Below, in pieces: positions 32,205 through 40,271 of a stretch of 64,000 nt of DNA; positions within the stretch are counted from its first letter, which is position 1; each line of letters begins with the position of its first letter. The notes below the pieces were generated by a model. The model was not told where the DNA came from, made no database searches, and saw only the letters and a program-made list of their open reading frames with translations. The translations under genes and the position numbers were made by a program. Source of the DNA: Planctomycetota bacterium (lineage in GTDB: Bacteria > Planctomycetota > UBA8742 > UBA2392); the NCBI GenBank assembly GCA_016722065.1, contig JADKGX010000001.1:992001-1056000 (forward strand). Reading direction: 5' to 3'.

Positions 32205-32843
32205 CTAGGCCTCTGGCTTGGGGTCAGGCGTCTGGGTGATCTGCCATAGTTCGTCATACTTGGCACGCACAAACGGGTGCAGCTTGTCGGCAAAGTCGCG
32301 GGGCAAGTTGTTGGCCTCAATCAACCGCATGGCGTCGTCGTAATCGCCCGGACGCTTGGGCACGGTCATGCCTGTGACGATTTTGAGCGTCATCAAATTC
32401 GGCAGGTCAATCACACGCACACCGGCCCAGATGCCAGGAAGCTCGGCGGCTACGGTTGCTGGATCAGGAAATGTGAAGGGTGCAGTCTTGCCGTCGCCAG
32501 GGATTTCGTCGGTGGTGAGAATGTCCACCTTGACGTTGAACTCGGCGTCGCGCAGCCCCTTAGACCCCTTGAACTTCTCCACCCAGCCCAATCCCAGCCA
32601 GCGTTGCTTGAAGCGCGCCAGGTCGGCCTTGTTCAGAATCAGATCTACATCCACGGTTGCCCGCTTGTGGCCGTGCGCACCAACGGCGAGGCCGTCAACC
32701 AAAACGTATGGAATGCCCATCTCGTTCAAGTGGCGCGCAATCTTGATTGCCGCCTTCTGCGCGGGAGCCTCACCCCTGGGAAACTCGTCCATGAGTTGCA
32801 GCGTCTCCGCCAGGTTCTCGCTGATCTGCTTCTTGGTCAGCAT
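32205..32843 (-). CDS. nucleotidyltransferase-fold protein (AbiEii/DUF-NTase-like)
   Basis: A 212-residue protein resembling the NTase-fold proteins of the AbiEii and related families: IPYVLVDGLAVGAHGHKR followed by ATVDVDLIL is the hG[GS]xAx..DhD-type motif (with VDG where VGG is usual), and MTLKIVTGMTVPKRPGDYDDA matches the helical part. Such proteins often act as toxins or tRNA-modifying antitoxin/toxin pairs, or are stand-alone. No partner antitoxin gene is adjacent. It lies 39 bases upstream of the E1-beta gene on the same strand and may be an acquired gene between the E1 subunits. Confidence 0.65.
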   Translation of the reverse strand: MLTKKQISENLAETLQLMDEFPRGEAPAQKAAIKIARHLNEMGIPYVLVDGLAVGAHGHKRATVDVDLILNKADLARFKQRWLGLGWVEKFKGSKGLRDAEFNVKVDILTTDEIPGDGKTAPFTFPDPATVAAELPGIWAGVRVIDLPNLMTLKIVTGMTVPKRPGDYDDAMRLIEANNLPRDFADKLHPFVRAKYDELWQITQTPDPKPEA

Positions 32844-32873
32844 GGAGCCACTGTAGCGCCGGGCGCGACTGAT

Positions 32874-33674
32874 TTACACGCCGCGCACCAGCGCGATGCT
32901 TTCCCAGTACGGCGCGGCCAGCACCGCGGCATAGGTGGGCACCGTGCCCTTGAGCCTGCCCGGCGGCATGTCGGCGCGGCGTTCGCAGCGTGCCGCTACC
33001 TCTGTGGCCAGTTCCGGCCCGCGCACCAGCGGCGCGTTCTTTGCCACCCCAAGCGCTGTCAGTGCGCACACGATCGCATCGAATTCGTCACTGCCCACTT
33101 TGTCTGCCCCGGCGCCGGGGTTGACACCAAGCTCGCCCAGCATGTGCGCCACCAGTTTGTCGGCGCGTTTGGTTTTGTCGTCGGCCCGCCAGGTGCCCTT
33201 GCCGTAGTGGGCCTTGCCCTCTTTGTACTGGCCCTTGAAGTCCATCAGGTCAACCGTGGCCCGTGGCGAGGCCTCATAGACATCCTTGCCGGGCCGCCAG
33301 GCCGATGCCGCCAGCCAGGCCCGAAACCGCAAGCCGAATTCGCCCACGCGGTCCGTCAGCGGCGCGTCGGCAAAAAAGGCAAAGTCAAAGTCGCGCTGGG
33401 TGAACCGCCACAGGAACTCGGCGGTTTTTGGCGGCGCGAATTCCAGGGCGATATCGACGGCCAGAGGCTTGGGGGCATCGAGAATGCACCTGGCCCAGCC
33501 TTCAAACAACGCATCGGGGGTGTCCTGCAACTTGGCGCGGGCATCAAAGCCCGGCGCCGTGGCAAGGCGAATCTCGACTTCGCCCTCTTTCGTTTCGCGC
33601 GCCTGGGCCAGCAGCGGCCGGCGGGTTACACCGAAGGCAGAAAGGTTGATGCCACTGGCGATCAGGTTGCTCAC
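32874..33674 (-). CDS. DUF429-like predicted nuclease
   Basis: A 266-residue protein with the layout of DUF429 (RNase H-like fold): an opening IASGINLSAFG where GIDxSxxG is usual, PLAVDIALEF as the second strand motif, DVYEASPRATVDLM with a following YKEGK, and late SDEFDAIVCALTALG with an acidic pair. Asn replaces the first acidic residue, so catalysis may be altered. The GTG start at 33674 is set by AAGGAGA 5 bases upstream, one of the best ribosome-binding sites in the window. Substrate and pathway unknown; the DUF429 assignment is moderate. Confidence 0.6.
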   Translation of the reverse strand: MSNLIASGINLSAFGVTRRPLLAQARETKEGEVEIRLATAPGFDARAKLQDTPDALFEGWARCILDAPKPLAVDIALEFAPPKTAEFLWRFTQRDFDFAFFADAPLTDRVGEFGLRFRAWLAASAWRPGKDVYEASPRATVDLMDFKGQYKEGKAHYGKGTWRADDKTKRADKLVAHMLGELGVNPGAGADKVGSDEFDAIVCALTALGVAKNAPLVRGPELATEVAARCERRADMPPGRLKGTVPTYAAVLAAPYWESIALVRGV

Positions 33675-33780
33675 GCGGTCTCCTTGTGCGCGTTTGTATG
33701 CTGCGCAGGATTTTCAGCAACCCATGGAATGACGGCGGGGTTTCACCTGTTGTCTACGCCATCACCCTACCGGAGAGTAC

Positions 33781-34539
33781 ATGAAGACGACGTTACTGAC
33801 GTTCTGCGCGACGCTGGCCTTGGCGCTGGGCGTTTCGCTGGCACTTGCACAAGACAGAACCGAGCCCAAGGCCGAAGCCCCCAAGACCGAAACCAAGCCG
33901 GAAGCCAAACCAGAGGCCGAGAAGCCGGCCGGCAAAGACGCTGCCAAAGAAGAGGTCGCAGAAGAAGCCGCGCCGGATTTTGCCACGATCGACAAGAAAG
34001 CACCCGACTTCACCCTCAAGAACGCCGAGGGCAAAGAGGTCAAACTTTCCAGCTTCCTGGGCAAGATCGTGGTCCTGGAATGGACCAACTACGATTGCCC
34101 CTTCGTCAAGAAGCACTACGCCAAATCCGGCAACATGCCCAAGCTGCAAAAAGAACAGCGCCAGGCCGGCGTGGTGTGGCTTAGCATCTGCAGCAGCGCC
34201 AAGGGCAAGCAGGGCAACTTTGAAGGCGAAGCCCTGCTGGCGCGCATCAAGAAGGAAAACGCCGACCCGGCCTTCTACCTGGTCGACGACACCAGCAAGG
34301 TCGGCCGCACCTACAAGGCCGCAACCACGCCCCACATGTTTGTGATCGATGCCAAGGGCGTGCTGCGTTACCAGGGCGCGATTGACAGCATTGCCAGCGG
34401 CAAGGTCGAAGACATCGAAAAGGCCACCAACTACGTCACGCAAGCCATCAAGGCGCTCAATGACGGCAAAGAAGTAGCCACCAAGGAAACCAAGAGCTAC
34501 GGCTGCGACACCAGCAGCAAGTTCGCCGTCGCCAACTAG
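33781..34539 (+). CDS. exported thioredoxin-fold (redoxin) protein
   Basis: A 252-residue protein with a signal peptide (MKTTLLTFCATLALALGVSL, cleavage after LALA). A Lys/Glu/Pro-rich linker of about 45 residues follows, then a redoxin domain: APDFTLKNAEGKEVKLSSFL, VVLEWTNYDCPFVKKHY (single peroxidatic-type Cys in DCPF), and a late YLVDDTSKVGRTYKAATTP with cis-Pro. The single Cys rather than CxxC suggests a peroxiredoxin-like or altered-redox role in the periplasm; a second Cys occurs near the C-terminus (GCDTS). GGAGAG precedes the ATG at 33781. It has its own bidirectional terminator. Confidence 0.88.
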   Translation: MKTTLLTFCATLALALGVSLALAQDRTEPKAEAPKTETKPEAKPEAEKPAGKDAAKEEVAEEAAPDFATIDKKAPDFTLKNAEGKEVKLSSFLGKIVVLEWTNYDCPFVKKHYAKSGNMPKLQKEQRQAGVVWLSICSSAKGKQGNFEGEALLARIKKENADPAFYLVDDTSKVGRTYKAATTPHMFVIDAKGVLRYQGAIDSIASGKVEDIEKATNYVTQAIKALNDGKEVATKETKSYGCDTSSKFAVAN

Positions 34540-34575
34540 GTTCGCACAACCAGGCACATCGCACTTCGCACGGAA

Positions 34576-34606
34576 AAGCGGGCGGCCCGTTCAGGCCGCC
34601 CGCTTT
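34576..34606. terminator. bidirectional terminator between the redoxin gene and E1-alpha
   Basis: A 12-bp perfect stem (AAGCGGGCGGCC 34576-34587, GGCCGCCCGCTT 34594-34605) with T-runs on both strands (TTT on plus, TTTT on minus) between convergent genes. Confidence 0.8.
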
Positions 34607-34621
34607 GCATGCTGGCAACAG

Positions 34622-35722
34622 CTACCGGTACTTCTGGTCGTAAAGCAGCGCGTCGTCCATGTGCGCGGGGTGGCGTTGCGGTGCGTACACGCCTTGCATG
34701 ACGGTATTCGGGTCGGGCTTGGGCTGCTGCATCACCCATTCTTCGGCGGCTTCAATATCGGCGCGAATGGTTTCGGTCATGCCGTTGATGCCGTCGTCGT
34801 CGATGTAGCCCAGTTCTTTCAAGTAGGCGCCGTAGCGGGCCAGCGGGTCGCGGGCCTCCCAGTACTCCAGAATCTCCTTGGGCACGTACTTGGCCGGGTC
34901 GTGCTCCGCGTGGCCTTTGCGGCGGAAGGTCAGCACCTCAAACAACTGTGTGCCTTCGCCGCTTCGGGCGCGGTCTACCGCATCTTTGCTGGTCTCATAC
35001 ACGGCGTTGGCATCGTTGCCGTCAATCGTGACGGCATGCTTGATACCGTAGCCCACGGCCTTGTCGCTGAAGCGTTCTGCCAGGCACTGGCTGCTGGTGG
35101 GCGTGCTGTAGGCATACTGGTTGTTTTCGATAATCACGACCAGCGGGGCCTTCATGACGGCGGCAAAGTTGACGTCTTCATGAAACTCGCCGGTGCTGGT
35201 GCTGCCTTCACCAATCCAGGTCAGCGCCACGCGCTTTTGGCCCTTCTGGCGCGCGGCCAGCACGAAACCACTGCACAGGGCAATGCTGCAACCCAGCATG
35301 CTGACCGGCGCGATAATGCCGTAACGCAGGTCGCCCATGTGGGTGTTGCCGTCGCGGCCGCCGGTGGGGCTGTTGGTGCGGTACATGTAGTTGGCCAGAA
35401 AGTCGCGCGGCGGCAGGCCCTTGACCAGCGTGCTGCCCGCGTTGCGAATCATCGGCCCGATGATGTCGTCCTTTTCCAGCGTGTAGGTGCTGGCGCAACT
35501 TGCCGCTTCCTGCCCCAGGCTGGAAAAGGCCGCGCCAATCACCAGCCCGCGGCGGTACAGCAGGCTGATCTTGTTGTCGAACTCGCGGTTGACGATCATC
35601 CAGCGAAAGACTTCCAGTTGCTGGGCCTTGGTCAGGCGCGTTTGCAATTGAATGTTGCCCGCGTGGCTGTGGGTCTCAGTCTTCACGACCTTGGGTGGAA
35701 TTGCACTTTTTGCCTTGGCCAT
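34622..35722 (-). CDS. pdhA: 2-oxoacid dehydrogenase E1 component, alpha subunit
   Basis: Alpha subunit of the ThDP-dependent E1, of 366 residues. The ThDP motif runs from GEGSTSTGEFHEDVNFA to VIIENNQYAYSTP, and LLYRRGLVIGAAFSSLGQEA and TFRRKGHAEHDPAKYVP match the family; the phosphorylation-loop-like FRRKGH is where substrates bind. With the E1-beta subunit encoded at 31185-32165 it should form an alpha2beta2 tetramer. AGGACCCGTC precedes the ATG at 35722. No E2 or E3 gene is in the window. A separate fused alpha-beta E1 is encoded at 48895-51183, so the cell has at least two such E1 enzymes. Confidence 0.93.
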   Translation of the reverse strand: MAKAKSAIPPKVVKTETHSHAGNIQLQTRLTKAQQLEVFRWMIVNREFDNKISLLYRRGLVIGAAFSSLGQEAASCASTYTLEKDDIIGPMIRNAGSTLVKGLPPRDFLANYMYRTNSPTGGRDGNTHMGDLRYGIIAPVSMLGCSIALCSGFVLAARQKGQKRVALTWIGEGSTSTGEFHEDVNFAAVMKAPLVVIIENNQYAYSTPTSSQCLAERFSDKAVGYGIKHAVTIDGNDANAVYETSKDAVDRARSGEGTQLFEVLTFRRKGHAEHDPAKYVPKEILEYWEARDPLARYGAYLKELGYIDDDGINGMTETIRADIEAAEEWVMQQPKPDPNTVMQGVYAPQRHPAHMDDALLYDQKYR

Positions 35723-35819
35723 GACGGGTCCTGATGATCGCCGTTGACTGAAATCGCTTGCGCCGCCGCAAGCGTGGCCGGAATATCGGCCAACTGTGGC
35801 ACTTACGCAAGGGGAAACG

Positions 35820-36545
35820 ATGCGCGCAATCACGGTGATGCTGCTGGCCCTGCTGCTGGCGGCCTGCGGCGGCAACAACCAGAAGACCGGCAAGGGTTCC
35901 AGCGACGACAATCTGGATTTCACGACCAAGCCCCGCAACGACCAGGCCGACACGCGCGGCAACAGCGGCAAGGGCAACACCCAGGGCAGCGATAGCGGCA
36001 GCAAGACCGGTTCCGACAACGGGGCCAAAACCGGCACAGGCGGCAATGGAACTGCAAGCAACGGCAACACAGACACAGGTGGTGAAGGCCGCGTCGACTT
36101 TGCCAAACCAGTTGCCCGCACGGATATCGAAGGCAAGGTCACCGACTTTGCAAACGTGATGGCGCTGTGGGACGCGACCAACCACACGGTGCGCGTGGTT
36201 GCCAGCACCAAGCCGATACCCGCAGATCAGATCGCGCGGCTGCGCAACGGCGAGCCCATTGAAGGCGAAACGCCCCACATGATTCTTTCGTGGGTGCTGG
36301 AAGAAGGCGCAACCAAGCTCAGCATGGCCGGCGCCGAAAACTACTTCTATGACTTCTACTGGCTGACTTCACTCAGCCCCATGTCGCTGCGCAACATCGG
36401 CAAAGAAGCCGTGCGCGAGCTTTCCGGAAAAGCCGTGATCGGCCAAACCGTGCGCGTGGTGATCGAGTTTCGCAGCGAAAGCGTCAAAGACGCCCCAGCG
36501 GAAAAAGTCCACTTCGATTTCGTGCAGGAGCTGAAGCTGCAATAG
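35820..36545 (+). CDS. lipoprotein, unknown function
   Basis: A 241-residue lipoprotein: MRAITVMLLALLLAAC gives a lipobox Cys at residue 16. A linker of about 75 residues rich in Gly, Asn, Ser, Thr and Lys follows (SGSKTGSDNGAKTGTGGNG), then a folded domain of about 150 residues (KVTDFANVMALWDATN, MILSWVLEEGATKLSMAG, VIGQTVRVVIEFRSE). The domain is not recognised. AGGGG 6 bases before the ATG at 35820 supports the start. Divergent from the E1-alpha gene. Confidence 0.78.
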   Translation: MRAITVMLLALLLAACGGNNQKTGKGSSDDNLDFTTKPRNDQADTRGNSGKGNTQGSDSGSKTGSDNGAKTGTGGNGTASNGNTDTGGEGRVDFAKPVARTDIEGKVTDFANVMALWDATNHTVRVVASTKPIPADQIARLRNGEPIEGETPHMILSWVLEEGATKLSMAGAENYFYDFYWLTSLSPMSLRNIGKEAVRELSGKAVIGQTVRVVIEFRSESVKDAPAEKVHFDFVQELKLQ

Positions 36546-36592
36546 ACCTTGCAGTCGCCCCTGAAAGGGCTGGCATTCAAGATGGACCCAAA

Positions 36593-36612
36593 CCGGGGGC
36601 TGAGGCCCCCGG
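36593..36612. repeat. CCGGGGGC dispersed palindrome
   Basis: CCGGGGGC-TGAG-GCCCCCGG, an 8-bp perfect stem with TGAG loop, followed by CTACTTTG. The same type of GGGGGCT palindrome recurs at 48590-48609 and 48699-48720. It may terminate the lipoprotein transcript. Confidence 0.55.
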
Positions 36613-36716
36613 CTACTTTGTCGCGCCCCAGGCAGGGCGCAACTTCAAGCGCGTCGCCCGTTGCCAGCTTTCAACAGGGCACGGATTGGCTTGCACACAG
36701 TCCGTGAGACCCATGG

Positions 36717-37496
36717 CTAGTCGCGCTTGCCTGACGCGCCCCACAGCACGTCTCGAAACGCCGCTTCTACCCTTGCGCGAACTTCGGCCATTTCGGGCGC
36801 TTGGCCCAGCAACGATTCCAGCGTCGTGACTTCGCGGCCCTGGATGCCGCAGGGCGTGATGTGGCTGAACCAGGGCAGCACTTCGTTGGTCACATTCAAG
36901 GCAAAGCCGTGCATCGCGCACCACTTGGAAACCCGCACGCCCAGGGCGGCGATCTTGGATTGATTCAAGATTTCAGATTCATGATTCAAGATTGGGGCCG
37001 CGGGAATCTTGAATCTTGAATCTTGCATCTTGAATCCATCGACCCACACCCCTGTCATTCCTTTCACGCGTTGCCCGCACAGGCTGTAGGTCGCGAGCAC
37101 CTGGATCATCACTTCTTCCAGCGCGCGCATGTATTTGTGCAGGTCGCGGCCGCAGCTCAAGTTGCCCAGATAGACAATCGGATAGCCCACCAGTTGCCCG
37201 GGGCCGTGGTAGGTCACTTCGCCGCCGCGTTCGACCTCAAAGGCATCGGCGCCCAGGTGGCGCAACGCGGCCTCGCCCTGGCCAAGGTGTTCGGGTTTGG
37301 TGCGCTTGCCCCAGGTGTACACGGGCTCGTGCTCAACCAGCAGCAGGCAGTCTGTACCTGGTTCGCCGGCCTCCAGTGCTTGCACGCGCTGGGCCAGCAT
37401 GTCGCGCTGCAACTGCCAGATTTCGGCATAGCGGCGTCGCCCCAGCCACCGGGCTTCAAACTTCGCATTGCGGGTTGTGCCTGCTGGCGCGCTCAT
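36717..37496 (-). CDS. lipB: octanoyltransferase LipB, with a repeat-derived insertion
   Basis: Moves an octanoyl group from acyl-carrier protein to lipoyl domains, the first step of lipoate synthesis (needed by GcvH and E2 proteins). In 259 residues it has the acyl-binding motif RGGEVTYHGPGQLVGYPI (90-107), the catalytic Lys181 in SKIAALGVRVSKW and the catalytic Cys216 in HITPCGI. Residues 155-179 (FKMQDSRFKI through SEILNQ) are a foreign 25-residue insertion encoded by a heptad inverted-arm repeat (36962-37036). Removing it gives GVWVDG-SKIAALGVRV, the canonical LipB spacing. The insertion keeps the frame and lies just before the catalytic lysine, so the enzyme may still be active. ATG at 37496 is used. 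Confidence 0.93.
   Translation of the reverse strand: MSAPAGTTRNAKFEARWLGRRRYAEIWQLQRDMLAQRVQALEAGEPGTDCLLLVEHEPVYTWGKRTKPEHLGQGEAALRHLGADAFEVERGGEVTYHGPGQLVGYPIVYLGNLSCGRDLHKYMRALEEVMIQVLATYSLCGQRVKGMTGVWVDGFKMQDSRFKIPAAPILNHESEILNQSKIAALGVRVSKWCAMHGFALNVTNEVLPWFSHITPCGIQGREVTTLESLLGQAPEMAEVRARVEAAFRDVLWGASGKRD
36962..37036. repeat. 75-bp heptad inverted-arm element inside lipB
   Basis: The left arm 36962-36994 is GATTCAA, GATTTCA, GATTCAT, GATTCAA, GATTG. The right arm 37004-37036 is GAATCTT three times, GCATCTT, GAATC (28 of 33 positions pair). The centre is GGGCCGCGG. The total length of 75 bp is a multiple of three, so the lipB frame is kept. The host junction (reconstructed as GATGGATCCAAGATC) itself resembles the GATTCAAGAT unit. 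Confidence 0.75.
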
Positions 37497-37609
37497 GCAT
37501 GGATTGAACCCCTTGGCCCGCAAAGCGCCAGCAGCAGACCAGCCCGCCCGCCCCACCGTGCGTTGCATGCCGGGCCTTTCGGTGTCGCGGGGTTTGCTAT
37601 TTTGGGGGC

Positions 37610-38146
37610 ATGGAACGCAGCAATCGCAAACCCGGCGTGTTCATTGACCCCTTGCCGGGCAGCTTCGTCGCGATCGATTTTGAAACCAGCGACAACTATG
37701 CCGATGGCGCCTGCTGCATCGGCCTGGTGCGCGTTGACCACGGGCGCATCACCCGGCGCATTCGCCAACTGCTGCGGCCGCCGCGCGACCAGGTGTGGTA
37801 CACAGCCATCCACGGCATCACGTTGCAGGACGTGCTGGATAAACCCAGTTTCCGGCAAGCCTGGCCAGTGCTGCGCGAGGTACTGCAAGGCGCAAAATTC
37901 CTGGCCGCGCACAACGCCGGTTTTGACAAACGCGTGCTGCTGGGCTGCTGCGAAACGGCCGGGGTCGACGCCCCCGAGCTGCCCTGGGTATGCACCGTGC
38001 GCCAGGCCAGGCGCACTCTGGGTATTCGGCCTGCCAACCTGGGCCACGTGGCCAGCGTGATGGGCCTGAAGCTGAACCACCACGATGCGATGAGTGACGC
38101 CGAGGCCTGCGCCCGCATTGTGCTGGCCGCGCGCCGCGTGCTGTGA
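37610..38146 (+). CDS. DnaQ-like 3-prime to 5-prime exonuclease
   Basis: A 178-residue DEDDh-type exonuclease. Exo I motif VAIDFETSD (D and E), exo II in FLAAHNAGFDKRVLL, and exo III in NHHDAMSDAEACARI (H and D). It is small and lacks the polymerase-binding extension of a full epsilon subunit, so it is a stand-alone DnaQ-fold enzyme like ExoX or RNase T relatives. GGGGG precedes the ATG at 37610. It is convergent with the amidohydrolase gene, with a short hairpin at 38145-38171 over both stop codons, and divergent from lipB. Confidence 0.9.
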   Translation: MERSNRKPGVFIDPLPGSFVAIDFETSDNYADGACCIGLVRVDHGRITRRIRQLLRPPRDQVWYTAIHGITLQDVLDKPSFRQAWPVLREVLQGAKFLAAHNAGFDKRVLLGCCETAGVDAPELPWVCTVRQARRTLGIRPANLGHVASVMGLKLNHHDAMSDAEACARIVLAARRVL

Positions 38147-38159
38147 CAAGCCGCCGGCT

Positions 38160-39503
38160 TCAGCGGCTGTCATGCAGCAGGTTGAAGTTCTGGTCGTACA
38201 CGGCCTGGATGCAGTTGCTGGGTTCGCGCCGGTAATCCTCAATGATCGCGCTTAGAATGCGCTCCGGGTCGCGGTCGCTGCGGTCAATCGCTTTGGGCCG
38301 ACGAATGACCAAGAACCCGGCCCGGGCGGTGCCCAGCATGCGCGTGACGCGGCTCTTGCGGCTGGCGTAACTTTCCAGCATTTCCAGGCTGACAGTGCTG
38401 CGAAAGAAGGCCTCAATCGTGCCGACGGGGGCACTCCAGTCGTGAATGCGCGTGGCGGTTTCAATCACGTCCAGCATGCAAAGGTTGGGGCCTGCCCCAA
38501 CGTCGGTTCCCAGCACCCAGGGAATGTCCATGGCGCGTACTTTTTCCAGTTTCATGCGGCCGGAATTCAGCGCCTCGTTACTGGTCGGGCAATGCACGAC
38601 AATGCTTCCGCGCTGCTTGATCGTGCGCCAGTCAAAGTCGTCCATGTGTACGCAGTGCGCCAGCAGCGTGCGCGGGGTCAACAGCCCGGCCTGGTCGTAA
38701 ACGTCGACGTAACTCTTGGCCTCGGGGTAGGCACGGGCAACCTGGGCTACTTCGTCTTCGTTTTCGGCCAGGTGGGTCTGGACCCACAATGTGTAATCGA
38801 AGGCGAAGTCGCGCAGTTCCTTCATGGCGCGGTTGTCGACACTCAAGGCAAAGCGCGGGCTGACAATCAACTGTTCCTCAAACTCGACCTGCAACTGCTT
38901 GAGTTCCGCCATGGTCTCTTCCAGCGGGCGGCGCAGGCTGGCGGGTTCGCCGTGGGTCATGATCGCGGGGCCAATCAGCGAATAGCGCACCTTGGCATCG
39001 CGGGCCGCGCGCAGGCTTTGGGCGTGCGGGCTGCCCCAGCAGGCGCCAGCCAGTGTGCCTGCCGCCAGTTGCTTGCGCGCAAAGCCCTGCGCGGCAACGC
39101 TGGCAAAGTTGGCATCACTGAAGCGAGCTTCCTCGGGCCAGGCCTCCTCGGCCAGCCAGCCCAGCAACTGCTTGCCGCGCACGCCCATCACGCGGTGCTG
39201 CACCCAGTGAAAGTGCCAATCACAAAACGCGGGCAGAATGATGCCATCGACAGGCACCGGGTCGTACTCCACGTGCGGCAAGCCCAGAAAGCCGGATTCA
39301 GGGCGGTGAAAGGGGTCGTCGTAACTGGTGTAGACGACCGAGTTGCCCTCCACGCGGGCCTGGTTGGGGCTGATCGGCCAGACGCACTGGCCCTGCAACA
39401 CGCGGCGCTTGATCGGGTCGTTCTGCACGACCCGAGTTTCGGCAAGGAACGCGCGATGCGCAAGGTTGGGCCTTGTCGGCCGATGTGATTGACGCGATTG
39501 CAC
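38160..39503 (-). CDS. amidohydrolase, guanine-deaminase-like
   Basis: A 447-residue metal-dependent deaminase of the amidohydrolase superfamily. The metal site is in LPAFCDWHFHWVQ (HxH), the QTHLAENEDEV motif, LLAHCVHMDDFDW, VVHCPTSNEALNSG and the metal Asp in LGTDVGAGPN. The QTHLxEN and HCPTSN combination resembles guanine deaminase (guanine to xanthine) rather than cytosine or adenosine deaminases, but exact substrate assignment is moderate. The GTG at 39503 is used; the first 40 residues are poorly conserved and no ribosome-binding site is clear. Divergent from the secreted beta-propeller gene. Confidence 0.82.
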   Translation of the reverse strand: MQSRQSHRPTRPNLAHRAFLAETRVVQNDPIKRRVLQGQCVWPISPNQARVEGNSVVYTSYDDPFHRPESGFLGLPHVEYDPVPVDGIILPAFCDWHFHWVQHRVMGVRGKQLLGWLAEEAWPEEARFSDANFASVAAQGFARKQLAAGTLAGACWGSPHAQSLRAARDAKVRYSLIGPAIMTHGEPASLRRPLEETMAELKQLQVEFEEQLIVSPRFALSVDNRAMKELRDFAFDYTLWVQTHLAENEDEVAQVARAYPEAKSYVDVYDQAGLLTPRTLLAHCVHMDDFDWRTIKQRGSIVVHCPTSNEALNSGRMKLEKVRAMDIPWVLGTDVGAGPNLCMLDVIETATRIHDWSAPVGTIEAFFRSTVSLEMLESYASRKSRVTRMLGTARAGFLVIRRPKAIDRSDRDPERILSAIIEDYRREPSNCIQAVYDQNFNLLHDSR

Positions 39504-39554
39504 ATCGGGCTAAGATTTGCCCGCTCACACTTCTTCTAACGCAAAGGAGCCACC

Positions 39555-40271
39555 ATGGGGGTTCGGGCAGCTTTGTCGTTGCTGGTATCTGCGCTGGTGC
39601 TGGGGGCCGTCAGTCATGTGCCCGTTGTCGCCCAGGCCGCAGACGCCCCAACGATTCTGATTGAGGGCAAGGAATTCAAGTCCGGCGACCGCTACTGGAT
39701 TCCGATGAACTCGGAGACCAATTCCATCCCGCTGTTTTCAGAAAACGTGCAGGTCATTTCTATCTACAACAAGACCGGCGCGGAAATGAAGGTCAACAGC
39801 ATCCGCCTGGCCCACGGGGCGGGCGTGATGGACGAAGAGTTCACCCTGTTGGCCAACCAGATCAAGCGCGCGCCCTATGAAAGCGCAGAAGTCGCGCTGG
39901 AAGCCAGCAAGGGCAACACCGCCGTCAAGATTCGCTTCTTTCCCGTGCAGGCAGGCGAGCGCATCAGCACCCTGACGATCACCTACAACACCGACAAGAC
40001 CTTTGAGTTGAAGCTGGCCGGGCGTGGCATGGGTGCTGGCAAGTTCTTCAGCGGCGGCAACGAAACACTGCACAAGCTGCTGGGCGCCGACGCCACCGAT
40101 GAAATCACCGGCAGCGCCGTGGCCGACAAAGCCGGCAACATTTACGTGACCGGCAACGTCACCCAGTTGAAGAAGATTGACCCGATTGGGGCCCGCATCA
40201 CAGGCAGCGGGGGCCCGGCTGTGGAACGCCGGCTTTCGCGACTTGAGCCCGGATTCGGGCCAGAACGCTGA
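39555..40271 (+). CDS. secreted beta-propeller protein, N-terminal part (frameshifted)
   Basis: N-terminal 238 residues of a secreted protein that continues, one frame over, at 40177-41421. It has a signal peptide (SLLVSALVLGAVSHVPVVAQA), then an Ig-like domain of the choice-of-anchor D or ASPM-SPD2-Hydin type (FSENVQVISIYNKTGAEMKVNSI), then the first blade motif NIYVTGNVTQLKK. The sequence stays protein-like until a run of five G at 40209-40213; after it the frame gives RRLSRLEPGFGPER and a stop. Removing one G would join ITGSG to ARLWNAGFRDL in the second frame. AAAGGAG before the ATG is a strong ribosome-binding site. Confidence 0.75.
   Translation: MGVRAALSLLVSALVLGAVSHVPVVAQAADAPTILIEGKEFKSGDRYWIPMNSETNSIPLFSENVQVISIYNKTGAEMKVNSIRLAHGAGVMDEEFTLLANQIKRAPYESAEVALEASKGNTAVKIRFFPVQAGERISTLTITYNTDKTFELKLAGRGMGAGKFFSGGNETLHKLLGADATDEITGSAVADKAGNIYVTGNVTQLKKIDPIGARITGSGGPAVERRLSRLEPGFGPER

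Noticed and set aside
32205..32843. Toxin-antitoxin pair with the NTase-like gene as toxin
   Set aside because: No small antitoxin-like gene is adjacent; the neighbours are E1-beta and a DUF429-like gene.
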